A stretch of 64,000 nucleotides of DNA from Exophiala sp. HKRS030 (GCA_023897205.1 JAHWDD010000016.1:434001-498000), one strand, 5' to 3'. Positions 44,605 to 58,334 are shown, counted from the stretch's first letter. Program-made: numbers and translations. Notes: generated from the sequence alone by a model not told the origin.

Positions 44605-46893
44605 TCAGTTCCATCCGCTCGTTGAGAATTGCAAAACGTTGATCGACCAGGCTGGAACAGCCCACTGGAAGCTCTGCTGCCCAGGCGAGATTCCAGGTAA
44701 GCCAGTAATGGGGGCCGGGGAGACCGCGGTGGCGTTGTTGATGTAGTTGAAATCACCTAGATCCGGCGCGGTCTACACCAGTAGAATAGTCATTAGTATC
44801 CTTCGCCCTTCGCTTATCAAGAGTCACAAATGCAGAACTTACAATCGTCGTGCCATTCACAGCTGCGAACCCACGGTCGAAATCTAGCGTCAATGGCACA
44901 GTACTATTGCCGGAATTGATGACCTTGAAGAAAACAGTATCGTCGCCTTCCGTCACCGTAGCCACCCACCACAACGGATTGAAATCCCCTTGCACAGTGG
45001 TCGTCGGCAGAGTCTCATCGCCACGATGGTGTGCGAACAACTGCTGCATGTAGTAACTGGCACTCAACACTGTCTCGTCCCAATTCGCCGTAAAGGCGAC
45101 GAGATCCGGCGTCCAATTCTGCCAATTCAGGTTGACGAATGTCGGCGCATAGGCGCTGAGCTTGACGACGTTGGGGTTTCGTTCGGCGCCGAGCATGTAA
45201 ACACCCTCGCCGATGGCGGCCATCAGGGTCGGGAAGAAGATGTGTTGCCCCAGTGGCATGGAGAAGTTGACTTGGCCGCTCGGCGTGTCGACTTGAAACA
45301 CGCTGTACTCGCCGATGAAGATGGTCACGTCCTGGTTGTTGGTGGCTTCTTGCCAGTTGTCATAGAAGTCGAAGTTTTCGAGGAAGTATGATGGTGTCTC
45401 GTAGTGGTGCGTGTCCCACATGCCGCCGGCGGGGATGGTGATGTTGTAGTCGTCGTTTTCGTTGAAGGCAGACGAGATGAGTGTCAGGTTTGGGTATGCC
45501 TGTTTGATGCCGTTGTAGAGGATTGGGAAGCGATAGGGGTATGTCGAGCTGAACCAGTCCTCGTTGCCAATTTCGACGTAGTTGAGTGTGAAAGGAGCCG
45601 GGTGGCCGTGGGAGGCACGCAGTGATCCATATGGGGTGGTGATGTCCCCAGTGACATATTCTATCTCGTTGAGAATGTCTTGTAGGACGTCCCCCATCCG
45701 TTCTTCCGGGAATGAAACACCATCTTGGCCCCAGATGTCTAGGGAATACCCAGCATAGACATCAAGGATAGGTTCGATACCTCCATCTTCGCAGAACTCC
45801 AGATACTCCATAAGTCCGAGACCGTTGGTGTTGCTGTATCCCCAGTCGCCAACACGGCCTTTGCGATCCTTCAGCGGCCCAATTGTCTCGTTCCACTTCC
45901 ATCGTTGATCAATACTGTAGCCTTCTATATTGTTACCACCTGGAAAACGAAGTGCTTTTGTGCCCAGGTTGACGATAGCTTCCCCAAGATCTTTTCGTAG
46001 TCCATTGGGCCGATTCTTGTATGTCTCTGGGAACAAGCTCAACAGTGAAAAGTAGTATGTATTTCCAGCTGTCTCTGAAGCGTCGAAAGTGATAGCAAAT
46101 GTATTGTTCGAATTTGGAGCCTTGACATTGTTGGCGATTTGAGTTGAGTATTGAGTATATTCAAAACTAGAGATATTGTTTCCATTGGTGAACGGAATGC
46201 TTGATGTACTCCAAACATCATCTGTGAGATTTGACCTCAAGGACACGTCAATATGTGACAGCGTTCCGTTGTTACGAGGTCCATTCGACTTGATGAAGAA
46301 CGAAGCATCGTATAAACCCTCGTGCACATCAATTCCCCACCAGCCCTCGTTCAGAATACCCACCTCACCCTCTGCATTCCATGGGATGTCCAGCTGTAAA
46401 GCTACCGGTAGAGCTTCTGACAGGGGATGCAACAGAGTCAAACTGATACTCACATTGCCGATACCTCTCCACCCAGTAATAACAGGGCCCCAAGGCAGGA
46501 TTGGATTTTCGGAGGATTGCACGCTTGTTCCCGGGACACCAGGTTTGGGGCCCAGTTTTGCTCCCGAACCCTGGAATGCTCTGTTCACAAGAGCCTCGCC
46601 ATAGATTCCTCCATCTCCAGAGTGGGAGATGTCTTCGTGCATCCTTCTCAAATTAGCTTTTGGTTCGGTGAGCAAATAGTCCATACATACCATCCATAGA
46701 GTAGGGGAGCAGTCTTGTTCCGACCTCCACCGCCAAGTGATACACTAACCTCGACAGGCTGAGGAGTGCTATTGTACTGTGTAATATTGATATAATCAAA
46801 TGATTGCCGCCGTAATACTGAGCTACCAGCGATACTCCTGGCGCATGACGGGCTGCTGAGAAGGCTTGCGAACAGCAAGCAGACGGGTAACAT
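44605..46893 (-). CDS. Secreted alpha-L-arabinofuranosidase, GH51
   Basis: Exons 46893-46691, 46643-44843 and 44772-44605 encode 723 residues. Intron 1 (47 nt) splits the Trp codon of LLYGWMHEDISHSGDGGIYG, the conserved GH51 N-terminal block. Intron 2 (70 nt) joins NGTTI to TAPDLGDFNYINNATAVSP, giving a proper C-terminal beta domain; ignoring it would produce a false tail. The start ATG at 46893 begins a signal peptide (MLPVCLLFASLLSSPSCA). The catalytic pair is visible: acid/base E429 in VEIGNEDW and nucleophile E513 in FIGEYSV, with LRFPGGNNIEG earlier. There are many N-glycosylation sequons. The enzyme releases arabinose from arabinan and arabinoxylan, so it serves plant cell-wall breakdown. 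All exons are frame-intact. No cell-wall gene cluster surrounds it. Confidence 0.94.
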
Positions 46894-48551
46894 GGTGCCG
46901 ATAGCTTGCAAGCTATGCTGAACATACTAGATATTGGACATGCACTCATGGCTTGACTTATATGCCAATACCCTTCAATTGCTTGAGGTATAACTTTGTA
47001 CATTTGTCCTGCCCATTCTGGTTAGAAGCCGGTGTTGGGATATTCTTGTGCATGCCTTGTGAATGATCTGCAATGCAGGTCTGGGGTATGCGGAGAAAAC
47101 GTCATGAAAGCAACCAAAATGTGGAGATGTGCTCGTCAATACCACGAAGATGATGTGTCGATGCTCCATTCGAGCCATTCGGCACTTCCTCGCGTTCGGA
47201 TGATTTCTGCTTGGGGAAACTGCGTGATGGATGAACAATATGCACGCAACATTGATTTACCCGGGCATTTTGCCTGCAGTTGCACCGGGTAGATTTTCGT
47301 CGACGAATCCTCCTACGGGTGTTGAGTTCTTCCTCAGCCTAAGATAGCTGCATTAAAGCACTGGGAAATTAAAGAGCGAGATCTCCCCTTCTCTCACTTC
47401 CCCATATGATATACTGTCAGGACGTCAGTGCTGTTCCTTGACGTCCGCTCTGGAGTCTGGAACTCATTTCCGTCAACCATCGTATGTAGTCATGCTCTTG
47501 GTGGAAAGTTATATCATACTTGAGGTCAAAGGAAACCACTTTGTCCTTCCCGGGCGCATGCAGTCCAACGCCTAGTGTTGAGATTGAATGGCGTTCTCAA
47601 AGGCCACATCACATGTCAACAATTTTCATGGGATGCATAATCCAAGTTGATCCCCAAAGAAAACGTAGCCCACTTGTCGACCATTCGCCATGTGACCATC
47701 TGAAATCATCTTACCAATCGCATTTCCATCGGTAGTCGTCACACCATCACACACTTTTGCAAAGGGTCTTGCTAATGCTCGCCCACTACGACGAATGTAG
47801 ACTTGAATCCACTGTATGCTGGTGAAGACGATTTAATGAGAGATCTGCAGGTCTAGAATCACCCTCAAATGTCGTACAAGCATTCGTCGCTCACGGACTG
47901 AACAAGCCCAACTTGAAGTCCGCTAGTTTGCTTACTCCTGGATAAACGGCTCGGAAGCAAGCATTGTCGTCGTTGTCGATGGTTTGTGCGTATACGGTGT
48001 CCATCCGGTTGCCTATTCGACAACCAGCTCCCTCTTACCATGCACAACATGGAGGCTGTTGGTTTTCCAAGTAGAGGTCAACTTCTCAATGCTGCCCCAA
48101 GTTCAAGGCCTGGGTCAATAGCAAGTACTAGCTGTGAGGTACGCGGTCAGGGTGCAGAATTATACGGCACCGAATATCCCGTCGGCAAGTTGTATCGATG
48201 AACGAAGATATATTGCGTTCCGCTTGACAATCCATGTTCTTCGCAGGATCTCTCATTCTGCGTGGTTCAAATCATCAGAATAGAATTAGACTCTTATGTC
48301 TTCTAATCTTGCGCCAAAAAGCTTGTCTGACGAGCAGATTAAGTCGAAAGCCCAGCAACAAATGGCATGGGCACGTGGGCGGGGCGGGAGATTCGGCCAA
48401 TCACTGATCAAAGATCTCACAGAATGGAATATAGGAGGAACCGGATAAAAATTGAAGCAGGTTTCGGGATTTGACATTGATTTATTATTACCTTGAAGTG
48501 AGTTACAAAATCGGTCAGTCAAGAGCAAGTAACTAGCATCTGCTACTCGCC
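46894..48551. other. Divergent intergenic region, no gene recognised
   Basis: This 1.66-kb region separates the GH51 start (minus) from the next gene (plus) and must contain both promoters. Frames of 60-116 codons near the GH51 start are shadows or read-through of its first exon; the others have no family features. No repeat was seen. Confidence 0.6.
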
Positions 48552-49606
48552 ATGAGGCTCCTTACACCTCTGAGCCTGACGGCACTGGCCGTCCTCAATC
48601 AACAATTCATGCTGGTCTCGGCAACCTCAGCACCAAACCCAGAACCAGAACCAGCACCAATATCACTTCTCCTCCCACCAACCACCCAATCTCTACATCT
48701 CGAGACATGGAAATCCCAACTCAACCTCCTGGACACGCCACTCGAGCCACATGTCCACTGGATCTACCTTAGCGGACGGTCGCAATGCAACGGCACGGAG
48801 AACGTGTGCGAGAGCTACGACGATGCGTTCGCTATGGGCTTCCACGTTCTGCAATCGCAGCAACATGGCGGCGCGGACAAGCGGAATAAGCGGAGCTCTT
48901 CTACGCCGTCGGCGCCACCCATCACCATCTCATATATCGATTGTGACACGGAGCCCATTCTGTGCCATTCATGGCTCTTACGACCACCAGCGATCATGCA
49001 CATCCTCGTGACGCCTGAGTCGGCACGACCTGGTTCAGGGATCAAAACCCCCAGCACAGCGGCCGACGACGATGGCAGTACTCCTGTGCCAGAGCCGGAA
49101 TTCATCCCCATCTTGCTCCGGCCCATCCGGCTCTCACCGGGGAACAACAGCGAGATCCCAAACGACTTATACTCGGACGTGACGCCGGCAAGCGCGCGGC
49201 AACGGCTAATCCCGATCATCAACGGGGCGCGGCCGATCGAGTCGTTCCACCACTGGGACGGGCTGATGAACCCGTTCACAGGCAAGCTGGGCATACGTGG
49301 CTGGAACACCAAATGGGGGTGGTTGACGTACAACTTCGGCTGGGTGCCGCTGACCTGGCAGACGTTCATGATCACGGTGTTGGCCTTGTTCAGGCTCGCG
49401 GTCTGGTTTGGCACGCCAAAGGTGCAAGTCCAGGATGGTGGGAATGGTCAGCCAGGAGCTTCGGGTGGTGCTGGGGAGGGATTGAGTCGTTGTTTATCAG
49501 GGACGGTGCGTTGGGTGAGCGTGCGGATGGGGATTTGCCCGAGGGTGAGGGCCAGCCAGGTGATGGAGCGGAGGGTGCGAATCAGGAGTCTAAGAAGGAC
49601 CTCTGA
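48552..49606 (+). CDS. Secretory-pathway membrane protein, function unknown
   Basis: No intron is needed. The protein begins with a signal peptide (~1-25), then a luminal domain of ~240 residues with scattered Cys (SGRSQCNGTENVCESYDDAF, DCDTEPILCHSWLL). One membrane span (TWQTFMITVLALFRLAVWFG, ~265-288) and a Gly-rich cytosolic tail follow. One base missing at the G run 49478-49480 changes the tail. Restored, it is acidic (GIESLFIRDGALGERADGDL and onward, ending ESKKDL) and stops at 49604-49606, giving 351 residues. Uncorrected it becomes a basic Arg/Cys-rich tail of 359 residues in total. The acidic version fits the window's deletion pattern and looks more natural for a membrane protein tail. 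The IPIINGARPIESFHHWDGL and FTGKLGIRGW blocks look conserved. No function is assigned. Confidence 0.7.
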
Positions 49607-50188
49607 ATGCACATGCAGCCTGCTGCCTTAGGTACATAGGTATGTAAGTAGGTAGGTATACACGTCAAGGATAGGTACAGTAGATACGCCACCTTAAGCT
49701 CACGTCATTCATATCAAAATGTAAGCACGTCGGAATGACCTAGTGTTTTTGTGACTCTATTGTGCTCGGTCTGGAGCTTGAATATACTGGTTGATGCATT
49801 GAAGACTCGAGTTATATTTAAAGCCGACGGTTGACATGGCTCGTTCGTACATCATAATGGATGATCAAGCCTCATGATATCTGATCATGCTACTAGCAGA
49901 CCTTGCGTCCAAAGATATCGAACACTGATAAAGCCGCAAGACTCGACATTAGCAAAGACATGCCGGTTACCTATGATTCAATACACGAGAAAGACCAAAA
50001 AATAAGATTGAGTAAATGGATTTTTAAAGAGGATTCAATGTACAGGTTGGCCGCAACTCTCCTACCAATTCACCCTTCAAGCGCAGTACTCATCCTGTCG
50101 GATACAACAAATGAGAAAGATTTTGACCGCCCTAGGAAGGTATGGTTGCTGCATCACAATCTATTTTGTCTTGCTTCCCGTCTATTGA
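49607..50188. other. Intergenic between convergent genes
   Basis: This 582-bp spacer lies between the 3' ends of the membrane protein and ATP synthase beta. A short GGTA-rich stretch (49630-49660) follows the upstream stop codon. No coding or RNA feature was recognised. Confidence 0.6.
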
Positions 50189-52224
<2,036 letters not shown>

Positions 52225-52891
52225 TGTTTGCAGATGACGAGAGGTTGAAAAAAGGTAAGGGTAGAGAGGAGAGTGGTTGATGTTAGGAGCAAGAAGAGAA
52301 AGGATGCTCAATTCGAGCTTCTGGCTTTCCGAGCAAAGAAATCTGCTAGGCCTAATTGGGGGCACTAATTGGACTTGAAATTCTGCGGAGCTGACGTGGT
52401 TGATTCCGACCTCGGCCAGGGCAAAATAAAGCCAACACCGCCTGCCAAGACTATTGTCAGACAAATGGTTTTCTTTTCACTTGTGCATGCCGTGTCGGCC
52501 GTGCTCCATCGTCACGACTTTTGTTAGCGAGAGATCCCGACTCCTTTGGCCATAAGGGCAAATGAAATATCATCATTTGATACGAATGTCTCCTACTTAG
52601 ATCGCTCCAGTCTTCTTCTCTCCGGGCACAAGTCGTCCAAACAGTACTGCACATATCATGTACCATGAATGAAATACGCGATAATACTGGATTGGTAAAG
52701 CTATTTGTGCGTGCCTATGTACAAACTCAGCAATTCCTTCATGCACCATGTCACAAGAGAAAGTTCATCTTGATGGTAGAATGATTTTGTATTCACAAAA
52801 ACTGAGACCTTTCCCTTTCTTGTGATAGTAGTGACAATACAAAAGTGATTTGCTCAAGCGGTGCGGGACAAATCTTCCGTCAACGCAACAT
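52225..52891. other. Intergenic: ATP2 promoter and COX subunit 3' flank
   Basis: This 667-bp gap lies between two minus-strand genes and should hold the ATP2 promoter. The sequence just upstream of the ATP2 ATG is rich in short purine/pyrimidine blocks. No clear TATA or CCAAT element was fixed, and no gene is supported. Confidence 0.55.
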
Positions 52892-53743
52892 CTATTCATC
52901 TGCGGCGTCGAGGTCAATGCCTCGTGCCTTGGCTGATTTACTCTGAACGTGGCCTGGGCCGCTATATCCTTCGCTGCTAATACCATAGATAGGATTGCTT
53001 TTCTCGGACTAGAAGAAGAAGTGGAGTCAGTACGATGGTGACCAAAGGTGATCAGTCTGCATTTCACAGATTCTTTGCCCAGGGGAGATAATCGTACCTT
53101 GAGGTATTCATTGGTCGCCTCTTGCCACTCCTTGGTCATGGTCTTAGGTTCCGGTCTCGCAAATGAATGGATCACATAGAATAATGCAATCGAAATGCTG
53201 ATACCAATTCCGGTATATAAGAAAACTTTTGTCCATTCACCCGGTGGTGCTTCTGCTCGAGGTCCGTGGGGTCCAAAGGCGATCCACCAAGCTGTTGAAT
53301 CGTCAGTACGAGCTCTCTGTTTACGCGTATTCATCGGTCCGGGGGCAAGAGATCAAGGTTTTGCGGTATCATGGTCGAGACCAGAGGCCCAGACCAAATC
53401 AAGACTCGGGGTTATCCATACCAGCTTTCTTTTCTTGCAATGTCAACTCATTCCAATCCACCTTCATGCGATCTCTCAGTTGCATCCACAACTCGGCTTG
53501 ATCTTGTGGTGGCAGTCCTTCCCATCGCTTCTCGATCCCGGCCAGGGTAGGGTTGGAGATGGCATGGGCAGATCGAGTATGAGATTGGCTTGTGACCGGG
53601 GCTTGATGCAAGGCAGTGAACGTTGGAGCTAGAGAGCGCGTGGACGACTGGAAGCTTCGGACTGAGGAAGAAGCAGCCTTGGTGCAGGTGGTAGAGATAC
53701 TGCTGGAAGCCCGAGCAGCACGGGGTAAGGAGTGGAGAAGCAT
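52892..53743 (-). CDS. Cytochrome c oxidase subunit V (IV in mammals), mitochondrial
   Basis: Exons 53743-53422, 53291-53098 and 53008-52892 give 210 residues. The presequence (~1-60) is Ser/Arg-rich (MLLHSLPRAARASSSISTTC). The mature protein shows the COX IV/V pattern: AISNPTLAGIEKRWEGLPPQ, DQAELWMQLRDRMKVDWNEL, KKAAWWIAFGPHGPRAEAPP, one inner-membrane span (VFLYTGIGISISIALFYVIH) and the C-terminal EWQEATNEYLKSEKSNPIYG. The subunit is nuclear-encoded and regulates assembly and activity of complex IV. Intron 1 is 130 nt and intron 2 is 89 nt, both canonical. It corresponds to yeast COX5A/COX5B, but which paralogue name applies cannot be decided. It lies next to ATP2, so two respiratory genes are adjacent and co-oriented. 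Confidence 0.93.
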
Positions 53744-54660
53744 CTTGTTTTGAGGATGTTGAAGTGACTCAGGGCATGCGAGAGTGACGGAGGAGGAGAA
53801 GCAACGAAGCCTGAAGCTCCGAGGCCAGTGTTGAAGGGTGTTGACTGTGTGATGAGCTCGATTGAACTGCGAGAGTGAGTGGTTGGAAGTTGATAGATTG
53901 ACGACCTCGAAGTCAGTGAACCCGAAAGAGCTCCAGGCTTGGCGCTAGCAAAATTACCTGCGACACTAAACCTTCCGTCACACCACACTCACGTTTCTGC
54001 GCGTGTGAGCGGTAATTTTGTGTATTGGGCTGTACGAAGCTTCAAATCAATCTCACATCATTGGATCGTCTTCACATTCTTACGGCAACATGGAAGACCA
54101 TTCTGTATTTTATTCTCTCTATCACCTCTGACTAACAGTCCGAGTTGCCCGACTACTCTTCAACCTAGCCTTGGTCGAATAATAGGCATATGTCCGTCTG
54201 GTAACCCTGGCATTCTTCTCTGGTGATGATGCAGAGACCGCGAAAGCCTGTAGTAAGATTACAGGCTAAGTAAACTTTGCCTTGTGGTGGTAAACCTCAG
54301 TTAAGACATTGTACAAGCTGGATTCCCTAGAGACCTGAAAAGCCAGGTTGGGTTTCTAAATCGAGGCACACGACGAGAAAGAACGTGTATCGACCACAGA
54401 ACAATTCATGAGTTGGCTTAAGACCAATCACCTCGTAATTTTTATTCGGAGCACTCGAACTTCTATCTTCATCATCATGTCGTTGGGCGCTGAACCTTCT
54501 CCAAATGCGTATACCCATAGATCGGATTTCCGCGACTCGGATTCTGATGGTAAGTGCTGCTCTTTGTTGTTTGTCTCTCAAGCCGAGTGTTGTCAACGGC
54601 CAGAATGGATTGGATGTGGCAACGGCCTCGACAATCGCAACTGGAACATTGCGCAATCGC
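53744..54660. other. Intergenic, no gene recognised
   Basis: This 917-bp gap lies between the COX subunit start and the cofilin stop, both genes on the minus strand. Frames near 53629-53988 overlap the COX leader and are shadows. A 109-codon minus frame (54327-54656) has no domain. Nothing else was seen. Confidence 0.55.
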
Positions 54661-55352
54661 TCAGATGGTGCCTTTGCCCTTGCTAGCCTCCTTCAGAAGA
54701 TCTGCCCATTCCAATTCGCCGGGATCATTGGCTTGCCAGTTCATGGCGATTCCGTTGAGTGCATTCTTGAGGGTCTCTCGCGAGCTTGCGTACACCATGC
54801 GAGACTAGAACTGTAAGAAAGCGATGGGAAAGCGGCTGATCTTACGTACCTTGACGCCGGTAGCATCCTGGTTGATGTAGGTGATGAAAGCGATTTTGGA
54901 TCTGATATGCCGATTAGTACGGCCACCACCAATCTGAACCCAGACGGTTCTTATGCGGAGACATACCGCTTGCCCTCTCCGCCCTCGAGTTCGAATTCGA
55001 CATCATAGACGGCGTAAGATGGCCTGTCCTTTCCAGAAGACTCCTTTTTGGCGATGAGCTTTTCTCTGAATGTGTCATAGTCGGCCTCTTTGCCTGTCTC
55101 GTCTACCACGATTTCCTTCTGGTCATCCGAGATCTTATAGATGATATATTTGGGACCACCACGACCCAGCTTGAGTTCGTTGAAAGCGGTGACGCACTCC
55201 GGATTGACGGAAAGTCTGGATAGGATGGCAAGTCAGACATGGTCATAGGTTGGGACTGGTCGCATGCTCGAGATGATTGTGGACTTACCCGGAAACAGGC
55301 TGCAAGTTGATCAGCTTATCAACATGAAAGACAAGAGGGAGGCGCTTACCAT
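54661..55352 (-). CDS. COF1: Cofilin / actin-depolymerising factor
   Basis: Five exons in transcript order: 55352-55350 (ATG only), 55299-55289 (11 nt), 55215-54967, 54901-54850 and 54804-54661. The product is 152 residues. No single frame longer than exon 3 exists, so ORF scanning misses this gene. The sequence starts MPVSGLSVNPECVTAFNELK and continues KYIIYKISDDQKEIVVDE, SYAVYDVEFELEGGEGKRSK, IAFITYINQDATGVKSRMVY and ASSRETLKNALNGIAMNWQA. These are the ADF-homology fold and its actin-binding helix. Cofilin severs and recycles actin filaments at cortical patches and hyphal tips. A Ser near the N-terminus (S4) could be the regulatory site. The last acceptor is TTCTAG. An ATG-only first exon plus an 11-nt second exon makes gene prediction difficult. 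Confidence 0.95.
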
Positions 55353-56901
55353 GACTGCGAGGATTCGGTGTGTCTATTGCAACAGATGAGATTGTGGTCT
55401 AGGACGGAGTTAGTCTGAGGCTGCGTGGCTGGAAGATGCGAACTGCGATTTGGAAGAGGGTGAGAGGGTGAGAGGGTGAAAGATTGATAAATAAATGAAA
55501 TAAATGTTGTGAAGGGGAGGGGCTCTGGGAGGCTCTGGTAGGCTCTGGTAGGCAGCAAGAAATGTCTGAAAGGGCCCAGCTTTGAGGATGACGACGTACC
55601 TACTTGGTGAATCTCGACTTGAATGTCGAAGAGAATTGTCAGGATCAGGCACCACTTCAAGGTCGGGTGTCGGGAGCGCAGTTGAAATGGATTGAAAAGG
55701 TGGGAGAAGTGGTAGGATTATTGAGTTTAGACACTACGGAGTACAACTTGGTGACCTGGGCTGGATGCTACGTGCTTGGATGGTGGGGTGTGTGTTTTGA
55801 CGGTCAGTCGGTCACTCAATCGGTCACTAGCGGTAGTGGCGGAGGACGACGCAAAGGAAGAGGCAGAGGCAAAGAGTGGCTGTGCCAGTGGCAGTGGCAG
55901 TGGCAGTCACTGGGCGGCCTGGTGGTGCGAAGTCCAGACCACTGATCAGTACTCCAAAGGTAGCCACGCACCCACGGTGGGTGAAGTCTTAGGTGTTATG
56001 GCATGCCAAAGGGGTCAAGAGGTGTTTACTGTTACCGCAAAGAGCGCCTGGCACCACCCGGGTCCTACCAACAATAGGTACGGAGAGGGTACCTAGAGGG
56101 ATGTCGGGGGTCCAACGTTTACTAGTGAGTGGCCTAACCCGCGGCGCCTTCCGGTGCCTTCCCCCCCTATGTTGTCATTTGGTTGGCACGGCACCTGGGC
56201 TTGGCTCGCTTAGTCATCCGTTCATCTACATAGGTAGGTATGTATCCGTCCAGTCCACCACAACCAATATCGTTGGCAGTCTGGACGGATACTCAGGTAT
56301 TCTGCTTGTCAGAGTGTAAACAACTCATCCACATATGTCTTTTGGGAACAAACTCGCTTCGCTGCTCTATTAAAGGCTCAACCAAGAACTCTGCATCGTG
56401 AGTAGACACAGGATTATGCTGAGGTTAAAAGACCAGGAAAGCACGTTTGCGTGTTTTGAGTGTGCTCCTTCCGCAATTATTGGTTTGCTGGAAATTAAAT
56501 TCCCCCGTCCGCCTAATCGTCTCTCAGCACTCTCAAATTCTCAATCTTCTCTTTCTTTCCTCTACATTCTTCAGGTAGGTCTCTCAAAACCAAGGTATGA
56601 ACTTGGAAGTCATCAACTCATCGCCTACCTACATGTCAGCCAAACGACCGACTGGCGGCAACTAGTCTTGGAGTTGAGGAAGCAAACATCCTCCTCAGAC
56701 ATTGGGTGGCAGATATCATATGAGAATCCCTCCCAATCTTGGATCATTTCTCATTCATCCTTCATTCTCTGTCTAGCACAGAATCTATATGTACTACCTC
56801 TTTCTAACTCCGCCTTCTTTCTTCTTTCCTCAGTCCATCACTACCAGATTTACCTTCGACCTTACCTTTCTTCCAAACCCGGAATCTTCTAACTAATCAT
56901 C
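55353..56901. other. Divergent intergenic region with a perfect inverted repeat
   Basis: This 1.55-kb region lies between the cofilin start (minus) and the first Myb-like exon (plus). Low-complexity AGAGGGTG- and CAGTGG-type stretches occur at 55455-55555 and 55885-55915. A 12-bp perfect inverted repeat is listed separately. Frames here (up to 164 codons) have no family features and are rich in simple-sequence residues. Confidence 0.55.
56242..56292. repeat. Perfect 12-bp inverted repeat with 27-nt loop
   Basis: GTATCCGTCCAG (56242-56253) is exactly reverse-complementary to CTGGACGGATAC (56281-56292). The DNA could form a 12-bp stem with a 27-nt loop, or bind a dimeric regulator. It lies ~610 bp upstream of the first Myb-like exon, too far from either gene to assign a role. 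Confidence 0.8.
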
Positions 56902-57037
56902 ATGTCAGCCAACTGGAATCATGAAACAGAGATGCTTCTACTGTTGTCCATCATAGACTTCCCGATGGAGTCCCTCGCGCCAAGTTTGAGGCGGCAGCAG
57001 CAAGACTCGGTGCCGGCTTCAACTGGAATGGCTGTCG
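56902..57037 (+). CDS. Alternative first exon 1a of the Myb-like gene
   Basis: The exon starts with ATG at 56902 and ends CTGTCG before GTAAGT. One base must be restored in the CCC at 56961-56963. It then encodes about 45 residues (MSANWNHETEMLLLLSIIDF, PDGVPRAKFEAAAARLGAGF, NWNGC) and ends in phase 2. The pattern W...E..LLL..I and a terminal NGC match exons 1b and 1c. No second exon of its own was found in the next 275 bp, which are CT-rich like a promoter. Splicing to the shared exon at 58031 would give RQKFYKLKKE, a proper third helix. It could instead be a relic of a tandem duplication. Confidence 0.6.
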
Positions 57038-57313
57038 GTAAGTTGTCTATCATCATTCACCTCTGGTGACCACGTCTGTTGTGCTGTGGGCAGATATCTC
57101 ATCTTCACTCTCTCATCCTCATGTGAATGTGACCGCGAAGTTCTTATTCAATTTTTCCCCCTTGTCCTCTTCTCCATCTTCTCACAACCTCTCTCATCAC
57201 CTACCTCACACCAACATTCCCTCAGAGATTTCAAGTCCCAAACCTCAACACCATTGTTGCACTGTACCTCTCCCAATATTTACCTTGTCCCTACCAACAT
57301 CTACGTCGTCAAA

Positions 57314-57441
57314 ATGCCTGGCCCGTGGAACGACGTGACGCAGCAGAGGCTCTTGCTCGTTCTGATCGATCCCGAGAAGAAGCCAGACTGGAACGTGGTT
57401 GCTCAAGTCATGGGACCAGAGTTCTCTTCTGAAGCCTGTCG
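57314..57441 (+). CDS. Alternative first exon 1b of the Myb-like gene
   Basis: The exon starts with ATG at 57314 and ends GCCTGTCG before GTGGGT. It is open without correction and encodes about 42 residues (MPGPWNDVTQQRLLLVLIDP, EKKPDWNVVAQVMGPEFSSE, AC) in phase 2. It aligns with 1a and 1c across the first two helices of a Myb/SANT-like fold; DWNVVAQVMG and SSEAC are the classical W-x-x-VA and EAC positions. The following 340 bp are CT-rich without coding character. Joined to 58031 it gives EACRQKFYKLKKE, exactly the expected helix 3. Transcription and splicing are inferred, not shown. Confidence 0.62.
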
Positions 57442-57783
57442 GTGGGTGCTGTTTACTGTTTGCTGTTCTTTTTCCTGCTTCACATCCACAACCTCTTATT
57501 CACTTCTGCTTTTGATAATTCCATTGGACCATTTCTATCAGCAGCTGCCTGTTTAAATTTTGAACCTTTTCAGATCCGCTCAAACACCATCACATTACCA
57601 TCATCTTCCCCTTCTCGTTCCCTGCTTACCGCAGTCCGATCTTCTTGTCATCTACATCATCCTACACAACTTGTTCACTCTACCCTTCCATCTTTCCTTC
57701 AAGCTTTTCCTCTGCCAAAATACATCTCAAGACCCGTCATCTTTCAACTTTAGCTTTCAGCTTCGTCCCTTCCTACTACCAAC

Positions 57784-58334
57784 ATGCCATTCAAATGGGA
57801 TCCAGAAGCAGAGCGCAACCTTTTGTTGTTTGCTATTGGCGAAATGTCCGCGCCGCCGACCAGTATCTGGCCAATCGTCGCTGCAAAACTTGGCAGTGGT
57901 CTCAATGGCAATGCGTGCAGGTAATTCAGATGATGATTCATGTTCTGAGCACGTCCTAATTCCATCGCTGTCATGTCATCATGCCTTTGCTACAATTCAA
58001 TGTCCAGATCCAAACTAACATCTCCAATAGCCAGAAATTCTACAAGCTGAAGAAGGAGTCTGAAAAGTTGTTGACCGGTGCTCCAGCAGCGGCCCCAGGA
58101 GGCAATACTGCGCCAAATCCCGCAACGGCTCCAAATACCCCAAAGGCCAAAGTACCTAGAACTCCCAAGAGTGGCAAGGCATCAGCTGGCAAGAGAAAGA
58201 AGAATCCAAGCAACGATGTTGATGACGAAGCTACAACCATGGAAAGTCCTTCGAAAAAGGTCAAAGCCGAGGCCGGTACCGAGGATGATGTCGACTCTTC
58301 TCAGGCTGGTGATGATATCAAAACGGAGGATTGA
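57784..58334 (+). CDS. Small Myb/SANT-like nuclear protein (first exon 1c + shared exon 2)
   Basis: Exons 57784-57920 and 58031-58334 are joined over a 110-nt intron and give 146 residues. Exon 1c encodes MPFKWDPEAERNLLLFAIGE, MSAPPTSIWPIVAAKLGSGL and NGNAC; exon 2 continues with SQKFYKLKKESEKLL to complete the DNA-binding fold. The remaining ~80 residues are Pro/Ala/Lys-rich and disordered, with a basic nuclear signal (GKRKKNPS) and a C-terminal KTED. The intron splits the Ser codon in phase 2, immediately before the recognition helix. Two homologous first exons (1a, 1b) lie upstream with the same phase, so the locus may use three promoters. A chromatin or transcription role is inferred from the fold. 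This isoform needs no correction and is the most secure. Confidence 0.82.
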
